64,000 bases of DNA from Corallococcus sp. EGB. Lineage in GTDB: Bacteria > Myxococcota > Myxococcia > Myxococcales > Myxococcaceae. The stretch lies in assembly GCF_019968905.1 (NCBI RefSeq), contig NZ_CP079946.1:992001-1056000 (forward strand), in the 5' to 3' direction. Of this stretch, positions 18,663 through 27,600 are shown one piece after another (position 1 is the stretch's first letter; every line of letters starts with the position of its first letter). The position numbers and the translations under genes are program-made. The notes beneath the pieces were generated by a model. The model had not been told where the DNA came from and did no database searches. It was given only the letters and a program-made list of their open reading frames with translations.

Positions 18663-20081
18663 ATGAGAGGGATTCCGCCGTCACGATGCGGGGAATGGCT
18701 CTGGCGCGAGGGGTTGTGCCTGGTGCTCGTCGCGGGGCTGGTGGGTTGCGTGGGAGGGCGTGCCTCTTCATTGCCGGTGGGGTTGCAAGGCTATGCGCGC
18801 TACCACAGCGCATCGCCGGCACCGCTGCGCGGGGACGACGCTTCCGAGGGAGCCGGCGGCACGGTGGGGGATGCGCCGGAGTCTCCCGTGCGATTGCCAC
18901 CAGGGACGGTGCTCATCGGGAGCTCGCGCGAGCAGGCGCGGCAGGCCGTGGAGTTGGGCCTGCTGGAGGTGGACGCGTTCGAGAAGCTGCTCCTGCGCGC
19001 CGGGCTGGAGGACCTGGAGGAGCTGCCGGTCCGCCGCAATCCCTTCACGCCCGCGGACGCGGTCGAGGTGCTGAACCGGCTGATGGAGAAGCCGGTGACG
19101 CTCGGCACCTATCCGCCCCGCATGGCGGTGGGCTTCCTGCTGCGCGAGGTGCTGGAGGGCGGTGCGGTGTCTCGCGAGGAGCTGGTTCGCCGGATGGAGC
19201 GCTTCGCCCGGGAGCGGGTCGCGGTGCTGCGGCCGGATGGGTATCTGGCCTGGGCGCTCGATGGGCGCACGCAGCAGAAGGTGGCATCCGTGCAGTGGAG
19301 GGAGGGGATCTTCCGCGCGGGCCCCTTCGAGTTGGGGCGCTTCTATAGCGGCAAGGGCGGCGTCTTCCGCGGCGTTGTGGTGGCGCTGATCACGTCATCG
19401 CCCGAGTACTGGGAGCGCTTCCAGTCCATGACGGAGGGCGAGCAGATCCGTGAAGCCGCGCGGCTGACCACCAACGTCGTCGCACTGTGGGGCACTGCCT
19501 CGGCGACGACGCGCACGTTGACCCGCGCGGCAGTGGGCATGGAGGCCACGGTGCCCGTGCTCGCCGTGTCCGCGGAGGGAGTGCTGGGCATCGAGCGCGT
19601 CGCGGTGCCCGTGGGACGAGCGGCGGCGGTGCTGAGCGGAGGACCCGGCGCGGCCATCATCCTCCAGAAGGCCGACGCGGCACCGGCTCCAGACGAGCCG
19701 GGACATTGGGGACCCGCGAAGGAGTCGATGTCCGACCGCGCCCGGCGCTACCAGGAGCAGATCTCCGGGCACTCGGCGGACGAGGCGTATTGGGTGGGAG
19801 ACGTGAAGTTCGACGGGTTCCGGGACGGAGTGCTACTGGAAGCCAAGGGACCCGGCTACGCGAACAAGTTCCAAGAAGGCTTGGCGCCAAAGCCCTGGTT
19901 CGAAGATACAGGTGCACAAGGGCTCCTTGACCAAGCGTTTCGACAAAGCGATCGAGTGCGCGATATGGGAATTCGCATCGAGTGGCATGTCGCGGAGAAG
20001 AAGGCTGCTGATGCCATCAGGAGACTTCTCAAGGGGGCTGGTATCAAGGGGATCGAAGTCGTTCACACACCAGCACGTTGA
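18663..20081 (+). CDS. SitA-like lipoprotein toxin with C-terminal Tox-REase-5 nuclease domain
   Basis: The 472-residue lipoprotein has a type II signal ending in lipobox LVGC (Cys29). A long middle region (about 80-350) matches no enzyme I know and may be a delivery or pre-toxin domain. The C-terminal about 115 residues fit the Tox-REase-5 family, a PD-(D/E)xK-type nuclease: FDGFRDG with Asp384, LLEAKGPGYANKF with Glu393 and Lys395, and IEWHVAEKKAAD near the end. An ideal AAAGGAGG lies before the ATG. The immunity gene follows 12 bases downstream. GC content drops visibly from about 19.85 kb into the immunity gene, as expected of exchangeable toxin tips. Lipoprotein toxins with swapped C-termini are known in Myxococcus as SitA, delivered by TraA/TraB outer-membrane exchange; assignment to that group is inferred from architecture. 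Confidence 0.82.
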   Translation: MRGIPPSRCGEWLWREGLCLVLVAGLVGCVGGRASSLPVGLQGYARYHSASPAPLRGDDASEGAGGTVGDAPESPVRLPPGTVLIGSSREQARQAVELGLLEVDAFEKLLLRAGLEDLEELPVRRNPFTPADAVEVLNRLMEKPVTLGTYPPRMAVGFLLREVLEGGAVSREELVRRMERFARERVAVLRPDGYLAWALDGRTQQKVASVQWREGIFRAGPFELGRFYSGKGGVFRGVVVALITSSPEYWERFQSMTEGEQIREAARLTTNVVALWGTASATTRTLTRAAVGMEATVPVLAVSAEGVLGIERVAVPVGRAAAVLSGGPGAAIILQKADAAPAPDEPGHWGPAKESMSDRARRYQEQISGHSADEAYWVGDVKFDGFRDGVLLEAKGPGYANKFQEGLAPKPWFEDTGAQGLLDQAFRQSDRVRDMGIRIEWHVAEKKAADAIRRLLKGAGIKGIEVVHTPAR

Positions 20082-20093
20082 GCCAAAGACCCC

Positions 20094-20843
20094 ATGACGA
20101 CCGAGCCCGAGCCCCGGGACTATCCGGATAGCTTCTTTGTCAGTGCCTACTGGGGGGCGCGGAAGGAATCGCCCGAGGCATGCGCCAGTCGTGCGGCGGT
20201 CTTGCTTGAGGCCCTGGCCGATTGTGATCCACTTCTGGACCACTGGTACAAATCCATCAGGTCCCGAAAGGGTACGAAGAAACTGTCATTGATGCCGCCC
20301 GATGTGTCCGTGCTCACGGACCTGTTCCGACAGGGCACCAACCGAGAAGGGGGGCGCATTTTCGAGGAACTGGGCTTCATGCTCTGGATCAACAACGGAG
20401 GTGCTCCCTCCGATTATGCAAGCCTGCGTCTTCGCTGCGGAGACTACGCCGGGACCTCCCCCAACTCCTGCTTCCTGTCCCTTCCATTTGACGGACCCAC
20501 CGCGGAGCGGGTGTTGACCCCCTCCGTGCTGGAGTCCGTGATGCGCGGAATGGTGGCCGCCTGGGAGCCGGACTGGACCGTGGCCATGTCCGACGCCCAT
20601 CAGGAGATGGACGATCCAGACAACAAGACCAACGCCTGGGTCGGCTGGCTCACCTACTTCTCCAAGCAGCGAGGCACCGTGCCCCCATTGCCCGCGCCCG
20701 TGCGCATCGAACCCGTGGAGGACAAGGGCACCCTCATCGTCCTGACCCCGGAGCGCTTCACCGTGGCCAACCCGGAGCACATGGCGCTGGCCCGACGCGT
20801 GCGCGAGCTGCTCACCCGGGCCGGGCTCATCAAGGCCCGCTGA
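20094..20843 (+). CDS. Imm52-family immunity protein for the adjacent nuclease toxin
   Basis: The 249-residue cytoplasmic protein has no signal peptide or membrane segment and an acidic character, as expected of a nuclease-neutralising protein. The stretches SFFVSAYWGARKESPEACA, TDLFRQGTNREGG and ELGFMLWINNGG, and the C-terminal KGTLIVLTPERF, fit the Imm52 family, which is typically encoded directly after Tox-REase-5 domains. It starts 12 bases after the toxin stop, in the same transcript; its own ribosome site is weak, so coupling to toxin translation is likely. The first half is visibly lower in GC than the surroundings, again suggesting transfer with the toxin tip. Confidence 0.8.
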   Translation: MTTEPEPRDYPDSFFVSAYWGARKESPEACASRAAVLLEALADCDPLLDHWYKSIRSRKGTKKLSLMPPDVSVLTDLFRQGTNREGGRIFEELGFMLWINNGGAPSDYASLRLRCGDYAGTSPNSCFLSLPFDGPTAERVLTPSVLESVMRGMVAAWEPDWTVAMSDAHQEMDDPDNKTNAWVGWLTYFSKQRGTVPPLPAPVRIEPVEDKGTLIVLTPERFTVANPEHMALARRVRELLTRAGLIKAR

Positions 20844-20852
20844 AAGAACAAC

Positions 20853-20884
20853 GGCGCGCTCCACCCCGGCCGGCGGAGCGCGCC
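20853..20884. terminator. Strong bidirectional hairpin between immunity gene and htrA-like gene
   Basis: GGCGCGCTCC and GGAGCGCGCC are perfect 10-base arms with a 12-base loop, placed between two convergent stop codons (20843 and 20900). No T-run follows, but the position and stem strength argue for a shared terminator. Confidence 0.6.
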
Positions 20885-20899
20885 CACCACACTCACGGC

Positions 20900-22414
20900 C
20901 TACCGCTGCGGCACTTCAAGCGCGCGCAGCAGCGACCCATCCTGTCCGGGCACCCGCGCGCGCAGGAGCAGCGCGGCCCCAGGCTCCGCGGACGTCAGGG
21001 CCTGCGCCGCTTCCGCGACGCCAGAGACCTTCTGATCACCCACCTGCGTCAGCACCATCCCGGGCGCCAGACCCGCGCGCTCCGCGGCGCTGCCGGGCTC
21101 CACCGCCACCACCTGCGCGCCGCCTTCGCCGTCCCGAGCCTCCGACAGCCGCATGCCCAGCCGCTTCGACAGGGGCGCGGGCGTCGAATCGCGGGGCGTC
21201 ACCTCTTCTTCACCTCGCTGCGTCGGCCGGGTGCCCAGCTTCACCGGCACCTCCAGCTCCTTGCCGCCACGCACCAGGCTCACCTTCACCTCGCTGCCCG
21301 GCTTGAGCAGCGCCACCGCGCGCGTCAGCGCTCCCGCGGAGTCCACCGCGCGGTCGCCCACGGAGGTGATGACGTCCTCCTCGCGCAGGCCCGCCTTCGC
21401 GCCCGGCCCGCCCGCGCTGACGCCGGCCACCACCGCGCCCTTCGTCGCGTCCACTCGCAGCGCGCGCGCCAGCTCCGGCGTGAGGTCCTGCACCGCCAGG
21501 CCCACCCAGCCCCGGCGCACCACGCCCGTCTCCTGGAGCTGCGGCAGGAGCGCCTGGATGAGGTTCGCCGGCACCGCGAAGCCAATGCCCGTCGCGCCGC
21601 CGATGATGGCCGTGTTCATGCCCACCACCTCGCCCTTCATGTTGAAGAGCGGGCCGCCGGAGTTGCCCGGGTTGATGGCCGCGTCCGTCTGCAGGAAGTC
21701 GTCATACGGGCCCGCGTGGATGTCGCGCGCCCGGGCGGACAGGATGCCGGCGCTCACGCTCGACGCGAGCCCGAAGGGATTACCAATGGCCATCACCGGG
21801 TCGCCTACGCGCAGGCCATCCGAGTCCCCCAGCTTCACGAACGGCAGGTTCCCGGACACGCCCTTCAACTGGATGAGCGCCACGTCCGTGAGCGCGTCGC
21901 GGCCCAGCACCTCCGCGTCGAAGGCGCGCCCGTCCTCCAGCTTCACCCGGACGGTGTCCGCGCCCTCCACCACGTGGTTGTTCGTGAGCACCAGTCCGGA
22001 CGGGTCGATGACGAAGCCCGACCCGAGCCCCTGCTTCGCGGGCATGCCGCCTTCACCGAAGGGGTCCTGTCCGCCCGGCATGCCGAAGCGCTCGGCGAGG
22101 CCGGGAGGCAGGCCCTGGAACCTGCCGCCCATCGCGGGGCGGGCGCGGGCCTGCACCTCCACGTTCACCACCGCGCCCTTCACCGTGTCCACGAGCGGCG
22201 CCAGCGACATGAGCGCGCCGGGCGATCCAGGTGTGGGCGTATAGACCGCCGGCTCCACCTTCGCGCCCGAGGGCGTGGTGGCCGTCTTCAAGGACAGCGT
22301 GGGGTGGGCAGGGGGAGCCACGTCCGCGGCCGGCTTGCAGGCCCCCAGTGCAACCAGGGGCATCAGCGTGAGCGTGCGGGCAAGGTGGCGGCGAGACGGA
22401 AGTGTGCGAACCAT
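20900..22414 (-). CDS. HtrA/DegP-type serine protease, lipoprotein, two PDZ domains
   Basis: The 504-residue envelope protease starts MVRTLPSRRH with AAGGAG eight bases upstream. The signal ends in lipobox ALGAC (Cys26), so it is lipid-anchored rather than freely periplasmic as in classical DegP. The trypsin-like domain has His147 (TNNHVVEGA), Asp177 (ALTDVALIQL) and Ser252 (NPGNSGGPLF), a complete triad. Two PDZ domains follow (about 280-370, with GWVGLAVQDL, and 410-500, ending in VALQ-like strands). It degrades or refolds misfolded envelope proteins. A Gly/Met/Pro-rich loop (MPGGQDPFGEGGMP) precedes the catalytic core. It stands alone on this strand. Confidence 0.92.
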   Translation of the reverse strand: MVRTLPSRRHLARTLTLMPLVALGACKPAADVAPPAHPTLSLKTATTPSGAKVEPAVYTPTPGSPGALMSLAPLVDTVKGAVVNVEVQARARPAMGGRFQGLPPGLAERFGMPGGQDPFGEGGMPAKQGLGSGFVIDPSGLVLTNNHVVEGADTVRVKLEDGRAFDAEVLGRDALTDVALIQLKGVSGNLPFVKLGDSDGLRVGDPVMAIGNPFGLASSVSAGILSARARDIHAGPYDDFLQTDAAINPGNSGGPLFNMKGEVVGMNTAIIGGATGIGFAVPANLIQALLPQLQETGVVRRGWVGLAVQDLTPELARALRVDATKGAVVAGVSAGGPGAKAGLREEDVITSVGDRAVDSAGALTRAVALLKPGSEVKVSLVRGGKELEVPVKLGTRPTQRGEEEVTPRDSTPAPLSKRLGMRLSEARDGEGGAQVVAVEPGSAAERAGLAPGMVLTQVGDQKVSGVAEAAQALTSAEPGAALLLRARVPGQDGSLLRALEVPQR

Positions 22415-22698
22415 CGTGCGTTCTCCTTGGGTGTGCGGTGGCGGCCGGAAGCGGGGCTTCCGGGCGGAAAAGAGGACAAGGAAAGAGTCGAACCGGATGC
22501 GGTGGGCGCCCTGGGAAGGAGGCAGCGGTCCCGTTCCACCAGCAACACCGGGAGTCACCGGTGGCCCAGCTGCCTGAAGGGAGCTCTTGGAGGAAGCCCC
22601 GCATCCGGTCCGACGCCCTGACCTCATTGCAGTCCATGGGCCAACCCCTTCCGGACCGCATTCAGAGGGGAGGCCGGCCCCGGAAGGCGCCGCGATGC

Positions 22699-22747
22699 GG
22701 GGCAAAGTGCCCCAACCGGGGCATTTCGCCCGGGGGCACGCTGCCCC
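22699..22747 (+). promoter_or_regulatory. Repeated GGGGCA inverted repeats, candidate enhancer sites
   Basis: Two hairpin-like sites share the same arms: GGGGCA-AAG-TGCCCC at 22699-22713 and GGGGCA-CGC-TGCCCC at 22733-22747. A lone half-site GGGGCA lies between them at 22718. Their centres are about 64 and 98 bases upstream of the expected start site of the sigma-54-like promoter, the right range for an enhancer-binding activator. Confidence 0.5.
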
Positions 22748-22777
22748 ACGCCCCACCGGCGCGGCTCCCTCCGTTCA

Positions 22778-22793
22778 TGGCACGGCGGATGCT
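22778..22793 (+). promoter_or_regulatory. Sigma-54 (-24/-12) promoter candidate for the response regulator
   Basis: TGGCACGGCGGATGCT matches the consensus TGGCACRNNNNTTGCW at all fixed positions but one, with GG and GC separated by exactly ten bases. It lies about 70 bases before the response-regulator start and just downstream of paired inverted repeats. Confidence 0.55.
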
Positions 22794-22864
22794 CATGACT
22801 CAGCAGTCCTCTGCGCGAGTGTCGCCGCCGCGGGCACCTTCACCCCTTCCAGGAGTTCATGCCC

Positions 22865-23326
22865 ATGGTCCACGAGCAGCCAGAAGGGGTCGCGCGCGTC
22901 GCGGCCTGGGAAGACCCTCATTCGGAGCCCGCGAAGGCGCCGCGCATCCTGGTCGCGGATGATCAGACGGAGATGCGCACGCTCATCCGCAAGATGCTGG
23001 TGCGGCGGGGCTATGAGGTGGTGGAGGCGTCGGACGGGCCGGGCCTGGTGCGCGTCCTGGTGGAAGGGCTGACGGCCGAGGAGTCGCGCGCGCCCGACCT
23101 CATCATCACCGACGTGCGCATGCCGGGCTTCACGGGCCTGGAGGTGCTCGCCCGGCTGCGGCGCGAGCAGTGGACCACGCCGGTCATCCTCATCACCGCG
23201 TTCGGCGACGTGCAGCTGCACCGCGAGGCCCTGCGGCTGGGGGCTGCCTGTGTGCTCAACAAGCCGTTCGACATGGACGAGCTGCGAGGCGCGGTGGAGG
23301 TGGCGCTCGCGGCGACGCGCGAGTGA
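22865..23326 (+). CDS. Single-domain response regulator (CheY/receiver type)
   Basis: The 153-residue protein is a receiver domain with an N-terminal tail of about 25 residues and no output domain. It has RILVADDQ (acidic pair Asp32-Asp33), the phospho-acceptor Asp83 in LIITDVRMPGF, the switch Thr in ILITAFG and the conserved Lys in VLNKPFD. It should act by protein-protein contact or as a phosphorelay intermediate. AGGAG is nine bases before the ATG at 22865; an ATG at 22859 is too close to it. It probably has a sigma-54-dependent promoter (22778-22793). No kinase adjoins it. Confidence 0.88.
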   Translation: MVHEQPEGVARVAAWEDPHSEPAKAPRILVADDQTEMRTLIRKMLVRRGYEVVEASDGPGLVRVLVEGLTAEESRAPDLIITDVRMPGFTGLEVLARLRREQWTTPVILITAFGDVQLHREALRLGAACVLNKPFDMDELRGAVEVALAATRE

Positions 23327-23403
23327 CGCCGCATCCGCGTGATGGCGCGCTAAGGTGGCGCGGTCCTTTCGCTCGCGAAGCCGCCCTGTCTTCAAGGAAG
23401 CCC

Positions 23404-24204
23404 ATGCGCCGCCTCCCCTGGTTCCTGCCCTTGTCCCTGTGGTGTCTGGGGTGCGCGCCCACGCAGCGCCAGACGCCGGATGCGGGCGTCGCGGACCTCA
23501 CGCCCAAGAAGCTGGTGGCGCGCATCGTCCACACGTATCCGCACGACCCCACGGCCTTCACGCAGGGGCTCCAGTTCCACCAGGGACAGCTCTACGAGAG
23601 CACCGGTGAGAAGGGCGACCTGCGCCGCATCTCATTGGAGCAGGCGTCGCCGCTGTGGAAGCAGTCCGTGCCGGACGTGTTCCCAGAAGGGCTCGCGAGC
23701 GACGGCGAGCGGCTGTACCAGCTCACCTGGCAGGACGAGACGCTCTTCGTGTGGAACGGCGCGCCGCCCGCGCAGGAGAAGCAGGTGGAGTACTCGGGCG
23801 AGGGCTGGGGCCTGTGCTACTGGCACGGCCAGTTGGTGCGCAGCGACGGCACGTCCACGCTGCGCTTCCACGACCCGAAGGACTTCCACGTGAAGTCCCA
23901 GGTGCAGGTGACGCTGCAAGGCACGCCGCGGGACATGCTCAACGAGCTGGAGTGCGCGGAGGACGGCGTCTACGCCAACGTCTGGCACACCAACACCCTC
24001 TTGAAGATCGACTACGCCACGGGCCGCGTGCTGGCCGTCATCGATGCGTCGGCCCTGGCGCAGGCGGTGCGCGGCCGGGTGCACAGCTACGAGGCGGTGC
24101 TCAATGGCATCGCGTTGGAGCCCGGCACCGGCCGCCTGTTCCTCACCGGCAAGCTCTGGCCCGACCTCTTCGAGGTCGCGCTGGAGCCGGCCCCCGCGCA
24201 GTAG
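23404..24204 (+). CDS. Glutaminyl-peptide cyclotransferase (bacterial/plant-type beta-propeller)
   Basis: The 266-residue protein has a signal sequence ending near Cys17 (LWCLGCAP), so it is exported and perhaps lipidated, although the lipobox is not ideal. The mature part matches the plant/bacterial glutaminyl cyclase family, a five-bladed propeller that turns N-terminal Gln into pyroglutamate: YPHDPTAFTQGLQF, LYESTG, FPEGLASDGERLYQLTW, LNELECAEDGVYANVW and NGIALEPGTGRLFLTGK are all family landmarks. AAGGA precedes the ATG at 23404. Its 3' end is overlapped by an antiparallel truncated hydrolase frame. Its likely role is modification of secreted peptides or proteins. Confidence 0.9.
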   Translation: MRRLPWFLPLSLWCLGCAPTQRQTPDAGVADLTPKKLVARIVHTYPHDPTAFTQGLQFHQGQLYESTGEKGDLRRISLEQASPLWKQSVPDVFPEGLASDGERLYQLTWQDETLFVWNGAPPAQEKQVEYSGEGWGLCYWHGQLVRSDGTSTLRFHDPKDFHVKSQVQVTLQGTPRDMLNELECAEDGVYANVWHTNTLLKIDYATGRVLAVIDASALAQAVRGRVHSYEAVLNGIALEPGTGRLFLTGKLWPDLFEVALEPAPAQ

Positions 24205-24524
24205 TCCCTCCAGTGGATGGGCCAGTCCGGTCCACTGCCGGCGAGGTCGCACAGCAGATGACCGCGGAACGCAGCCACCGACAGCAGCCCCACGGCCACC
24301 CGCTGTCTCGCCAGTGCCGCACATGCCGCCAGCGTGACGAGCGCTCCCACGTACCCGTGAAGAATCACGTGGTGATAGCGCCCGTAGAATTCTTCACCCG
24401 CCATCAATGACAAACCATCCAGGTCCGGTGCGAGTCCCGCGCAGGTGACCAGGACGCGGTCGCGCCGTTCGCGCAGGCCCTGCGCCAGGAGCCAGGACGG
24501 TTCCGCATGGACGATGGGGTTCAT
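24087..24524 (-). pseudogene. Truncated YdjM-type membrane-bound metal-dependent hydrolase
   Basis: The frame encodes 145 residues. The first about 108 match the YdjM/LexA-binding metal-dependent hydrolase family: start MNPIVHAEPSWLLAQGL, LAPDLDGL, YHHVILHGYVGA and HLLCDLAGSGPDWPI. Family members normally continue for another 70-90 residues with further membrane segments. Here, similarity stops almost exactly at the stop codon of the convergent glutaminyl cyclase gene (24204), and the remaining 37 residues are simply antisense of that gene. I infer a 3' truncation by a past rearrangement. No good ribosome site is visible at 24524. It may be non-functional. Confidence 0.6.
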
Positions 24525-24610
24525 GGGTGTGCACTAGCGTACGGCAGCCCGGGGCATCGGCGAAGGTTCCCAGGGCAGCGCGTTGAGGAGGTGGGAGGCA
24601 ATGACTCTTC

Positions 24611-27600
24611 ATGAATCCCATCTCCGCCGACCTGCCGCTGGACATCGCCACGCGCTTCGAAGCGCACGCACGCGATGCGCCCGGGGCCGTGGCGCTCCAT
24701 TTCGAAGGCGGCGTGCTCCGCTATGACGCGCTCAACCGGCACGCGAACCGGCTGGCGCGACGGCTCCGGGCGTGTGGGGTCGTCCTCGACCAGCCCGTGG
24801 GCATCCTCGCGGACCGCACACCGGAAATGCTGGTGGGGTTGCTGGGCATCCTGAAGGCAGGGGGCGCCTATCTCCCGCTGGATCCAAGCCATCCTCCAGA
24901 GCGGCTCGCCGCGATGATGGAGGACGCCGGGGTGCGGGTCCTCGTCGGACGGCGTGAGGCGGTCCAGGGGCTGCGCTTCCAGGGACACATCGTCGAGCCT
25001 CCCGCCCGGGAGGAACCGCCCGAAGCGCTCGATGCCGTGAACGTGAAGGGCGGGGCGGGGCCGGACTCGCTGGCCTATGTGCTCTACACGTCGGGCTCCA
25101 CGGGGAGGCCCAAGGGCGTGTGCATCCCGCACCGGGGCGTGGCGCGGCTGGTGCTGGACGCGGGCTTCATGGGCTTCCGGCGCCAGGACCGCGTCCTCCA
25201 GGCCGCGTCCCTTGCCTTCGACGCGTCGACGCTGGAGATCTGGGGAGCGCTCCTCAACGGCGCGACGCTGTGCCTGGTTTCAAGGGAGACGCTGCTGTCG
25301 CCTCCGCTCCTCGCGGAGAAGCTCCGGCGGGACGCCATCTCCGTCGCGGTGCTGAGCACGTCGTTGTTCCATCAGCTCGCCTCGGCCATTCCGGACGCGT
25401 TCGGAGGGCTTCGCGTCCTGATGGTGGGCGGTGACGTGCTGGACCCCAAGTGGGTGGCGCGAGTCATGGCGCACGGGAAGCCCCAGCGGCTGCTCAACAG
25501 CTACGGACCCACCGAGTGCACCACCTCCGCGACGGCGTATGAGCTCCACGTCCCTCCGGCTCCGGGCACGTCCATTCCCATCGGCGGACCGCTGGCGAAG
25601 CTCCAGCTGTATGTCCTGGATGACGAGGGGACGCCGTTGCCCGTGGGCGAAGTCGGGGAGCTGTACCTGGGCGGAGAAGGGCTCGCGCGGGGCTACCTGA
25701 ACCGGCCGGGGCTCACCGGCGAGCGGTTCCTCCCGGATCCGTTCGGTGGCGTCCCTGGCGCGCGGATGTACCGGACGGGAGACCGGGTGCGGTGGCGGGA
25801 GGACGGCAACCTGGAGTTCCTGGGGCGGGCGGACCACCAGGTGAAGATCCGGGGCGCTCGGGTCGAACTGGCGGAGATCGAAAACGTCCTGCGCGCCCAC
25901 CCGCACGTCGCTGACGCAGTGGTCCGCGTGCATGAGGTGTCTTCGGGAGACAAGCGGCTCGTCGCGTATGTCTCCCGGCGTGGGGAGGCGGCGCTGACGG
26001 ACGCGGAGCTGCGTGCGTATCTGGGCTCGAAGCTGCCGGACTTCATGCACCCCCATGCGGTCATGGTGATGGACCGGATGCCGCTCAACTCGAGTGGCAA
26101 GGTGGACCGCTCGCGGCTCCCTGCGCCGCGCTTCGGTTCGGAAGCGGGTGAGGTGCCGCGTACGCCCTTGGAGGAGGAGATCGCGCGCGTCTGGTCGGAC
26201 GTCCTGGGAACGCGGCACGCGGGAACCCAGGATCGCTTCATGGAGTCGGGTGGGGATTCACTGCTCGCCATCCGCTTCATTGAGCGGCTGGAGCAGTCGC
26301 TGTCGGTCCGCCTCCCCGTGCGGACGCTCTTCGACAGTCCGAGCATCGCGGAGCTGGCGCGGTGGGTGGAAGCGGCACGGAGAACGGACCGGAGCCGCGT
26401 CCTGCCCCCCATCGTCCCGGTGGACCGGACGCAGCCCCTGCCCCTGTCTGATTCCCAGCGGCAGTTGTGGCTCCTGGAGCAGATGGCGCCCCGGCGCGCC
26501 GTCTACAATGAGCCCTTCACGCTGTACCTGCCCGGTGACCTCCAGCCCGACGCGCTGGAGCGAGCGTTCCGTTCGCTCATCGCCCGGCATGAAGTGCTGC
26601 GCACGACCTTCGGCGCCACGCCCGAAGGCCCCTTCCAACGCGTGCAGCCGGACATGCCGTTCCACCTGCGGCGCGTGGACCTGCGCTCCGTTTCCGGGAG
26701 CATGAGGAGCGCGAAGGCGTTGCAGTTGGCCACCCAGGAGGCACGTGAGCCCTTCGACCTGGAGCACGGGCCTCTGCTGCGGGCGACGTGGATGCGCTTG
26801 AGCGCGACGGAGAGCCGCCTCGCGCTGGTGATGCACCACCTCATCGTGGATGGCTTCACGATGGAGGCGTTCCTCCAGGAGCTGCACCGGTTCTATCTGG
26901 CGGAGGAACCCTCACTGCCACCGCTGCCGCTCCAGTACGGCGACGCCGCTGTCTGGCAACAGGGGCGTTCCTACCGGGAAGCCATCGCGCCGGAGCTCGA
27001 CTGGTGGAAGCAGACGCTCGCGGGGGCTCCACACCTGGAGTTGCCCACGCAGCATGTCCGCCCTCCAGTCCCGAGCTTCCGAGGGGCCAAGCACGTTGTG
27101 CGGATCCCCGGTGACCTCCTGGAGGCGGTGAAGGCGCTGGGGCGCGGTGAGGACGCCACGCTCTTCATGACGATGCTGGCGGCGTTCTTCGCGCTGCTGC
27201 ACCGCTACTCGGGAGCGGAGGACCTCGTCGTCGGAGGTGCCTTCTCCGGACGCGGCCGCGAGGAATCACGAACCATCACCGGGCACTTCGTGAACCTGCT
27301 GCCGCTGCGGCTGCGCTTCACCGAAGGGCTGACCGTGTGGGGCCTCGTGGCACGAGTGCGCCAGGTCTGCCTGGAGGCGCTCGAACATCAGGAAGCGCCG
27401 CTCCTGCGCATCGTGGAAGCGGTGAACCCGTTGCGCATCCCCGGCGCCAACCCGTTGTTCCAGGTGTCCTGCACGTTGGAGCCGCGCATCGCGGTGCCGG
27501 AGTCGGATTGGCGCGTGGAGCCCCATGACGTCGACACCGGGACATCGAAGCTCGACCTCTCCATCGAACTGGATGAACGGCCCGATGGCATGTCCGTGCG

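Larger units (their letters stand above)
22415..22858. other. Intergenic region, 444 bases, with regulatory repeats and no gene seen
   Basis: It separates the divergent htrA-like gene and the response regulator. Open frames here are short shadows without ribosome sites. It contains GGGGCA repeats at 22699-22747 and a sigma-54-like promoter at 22778-22793, both described separately. Confidence 0.6.
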
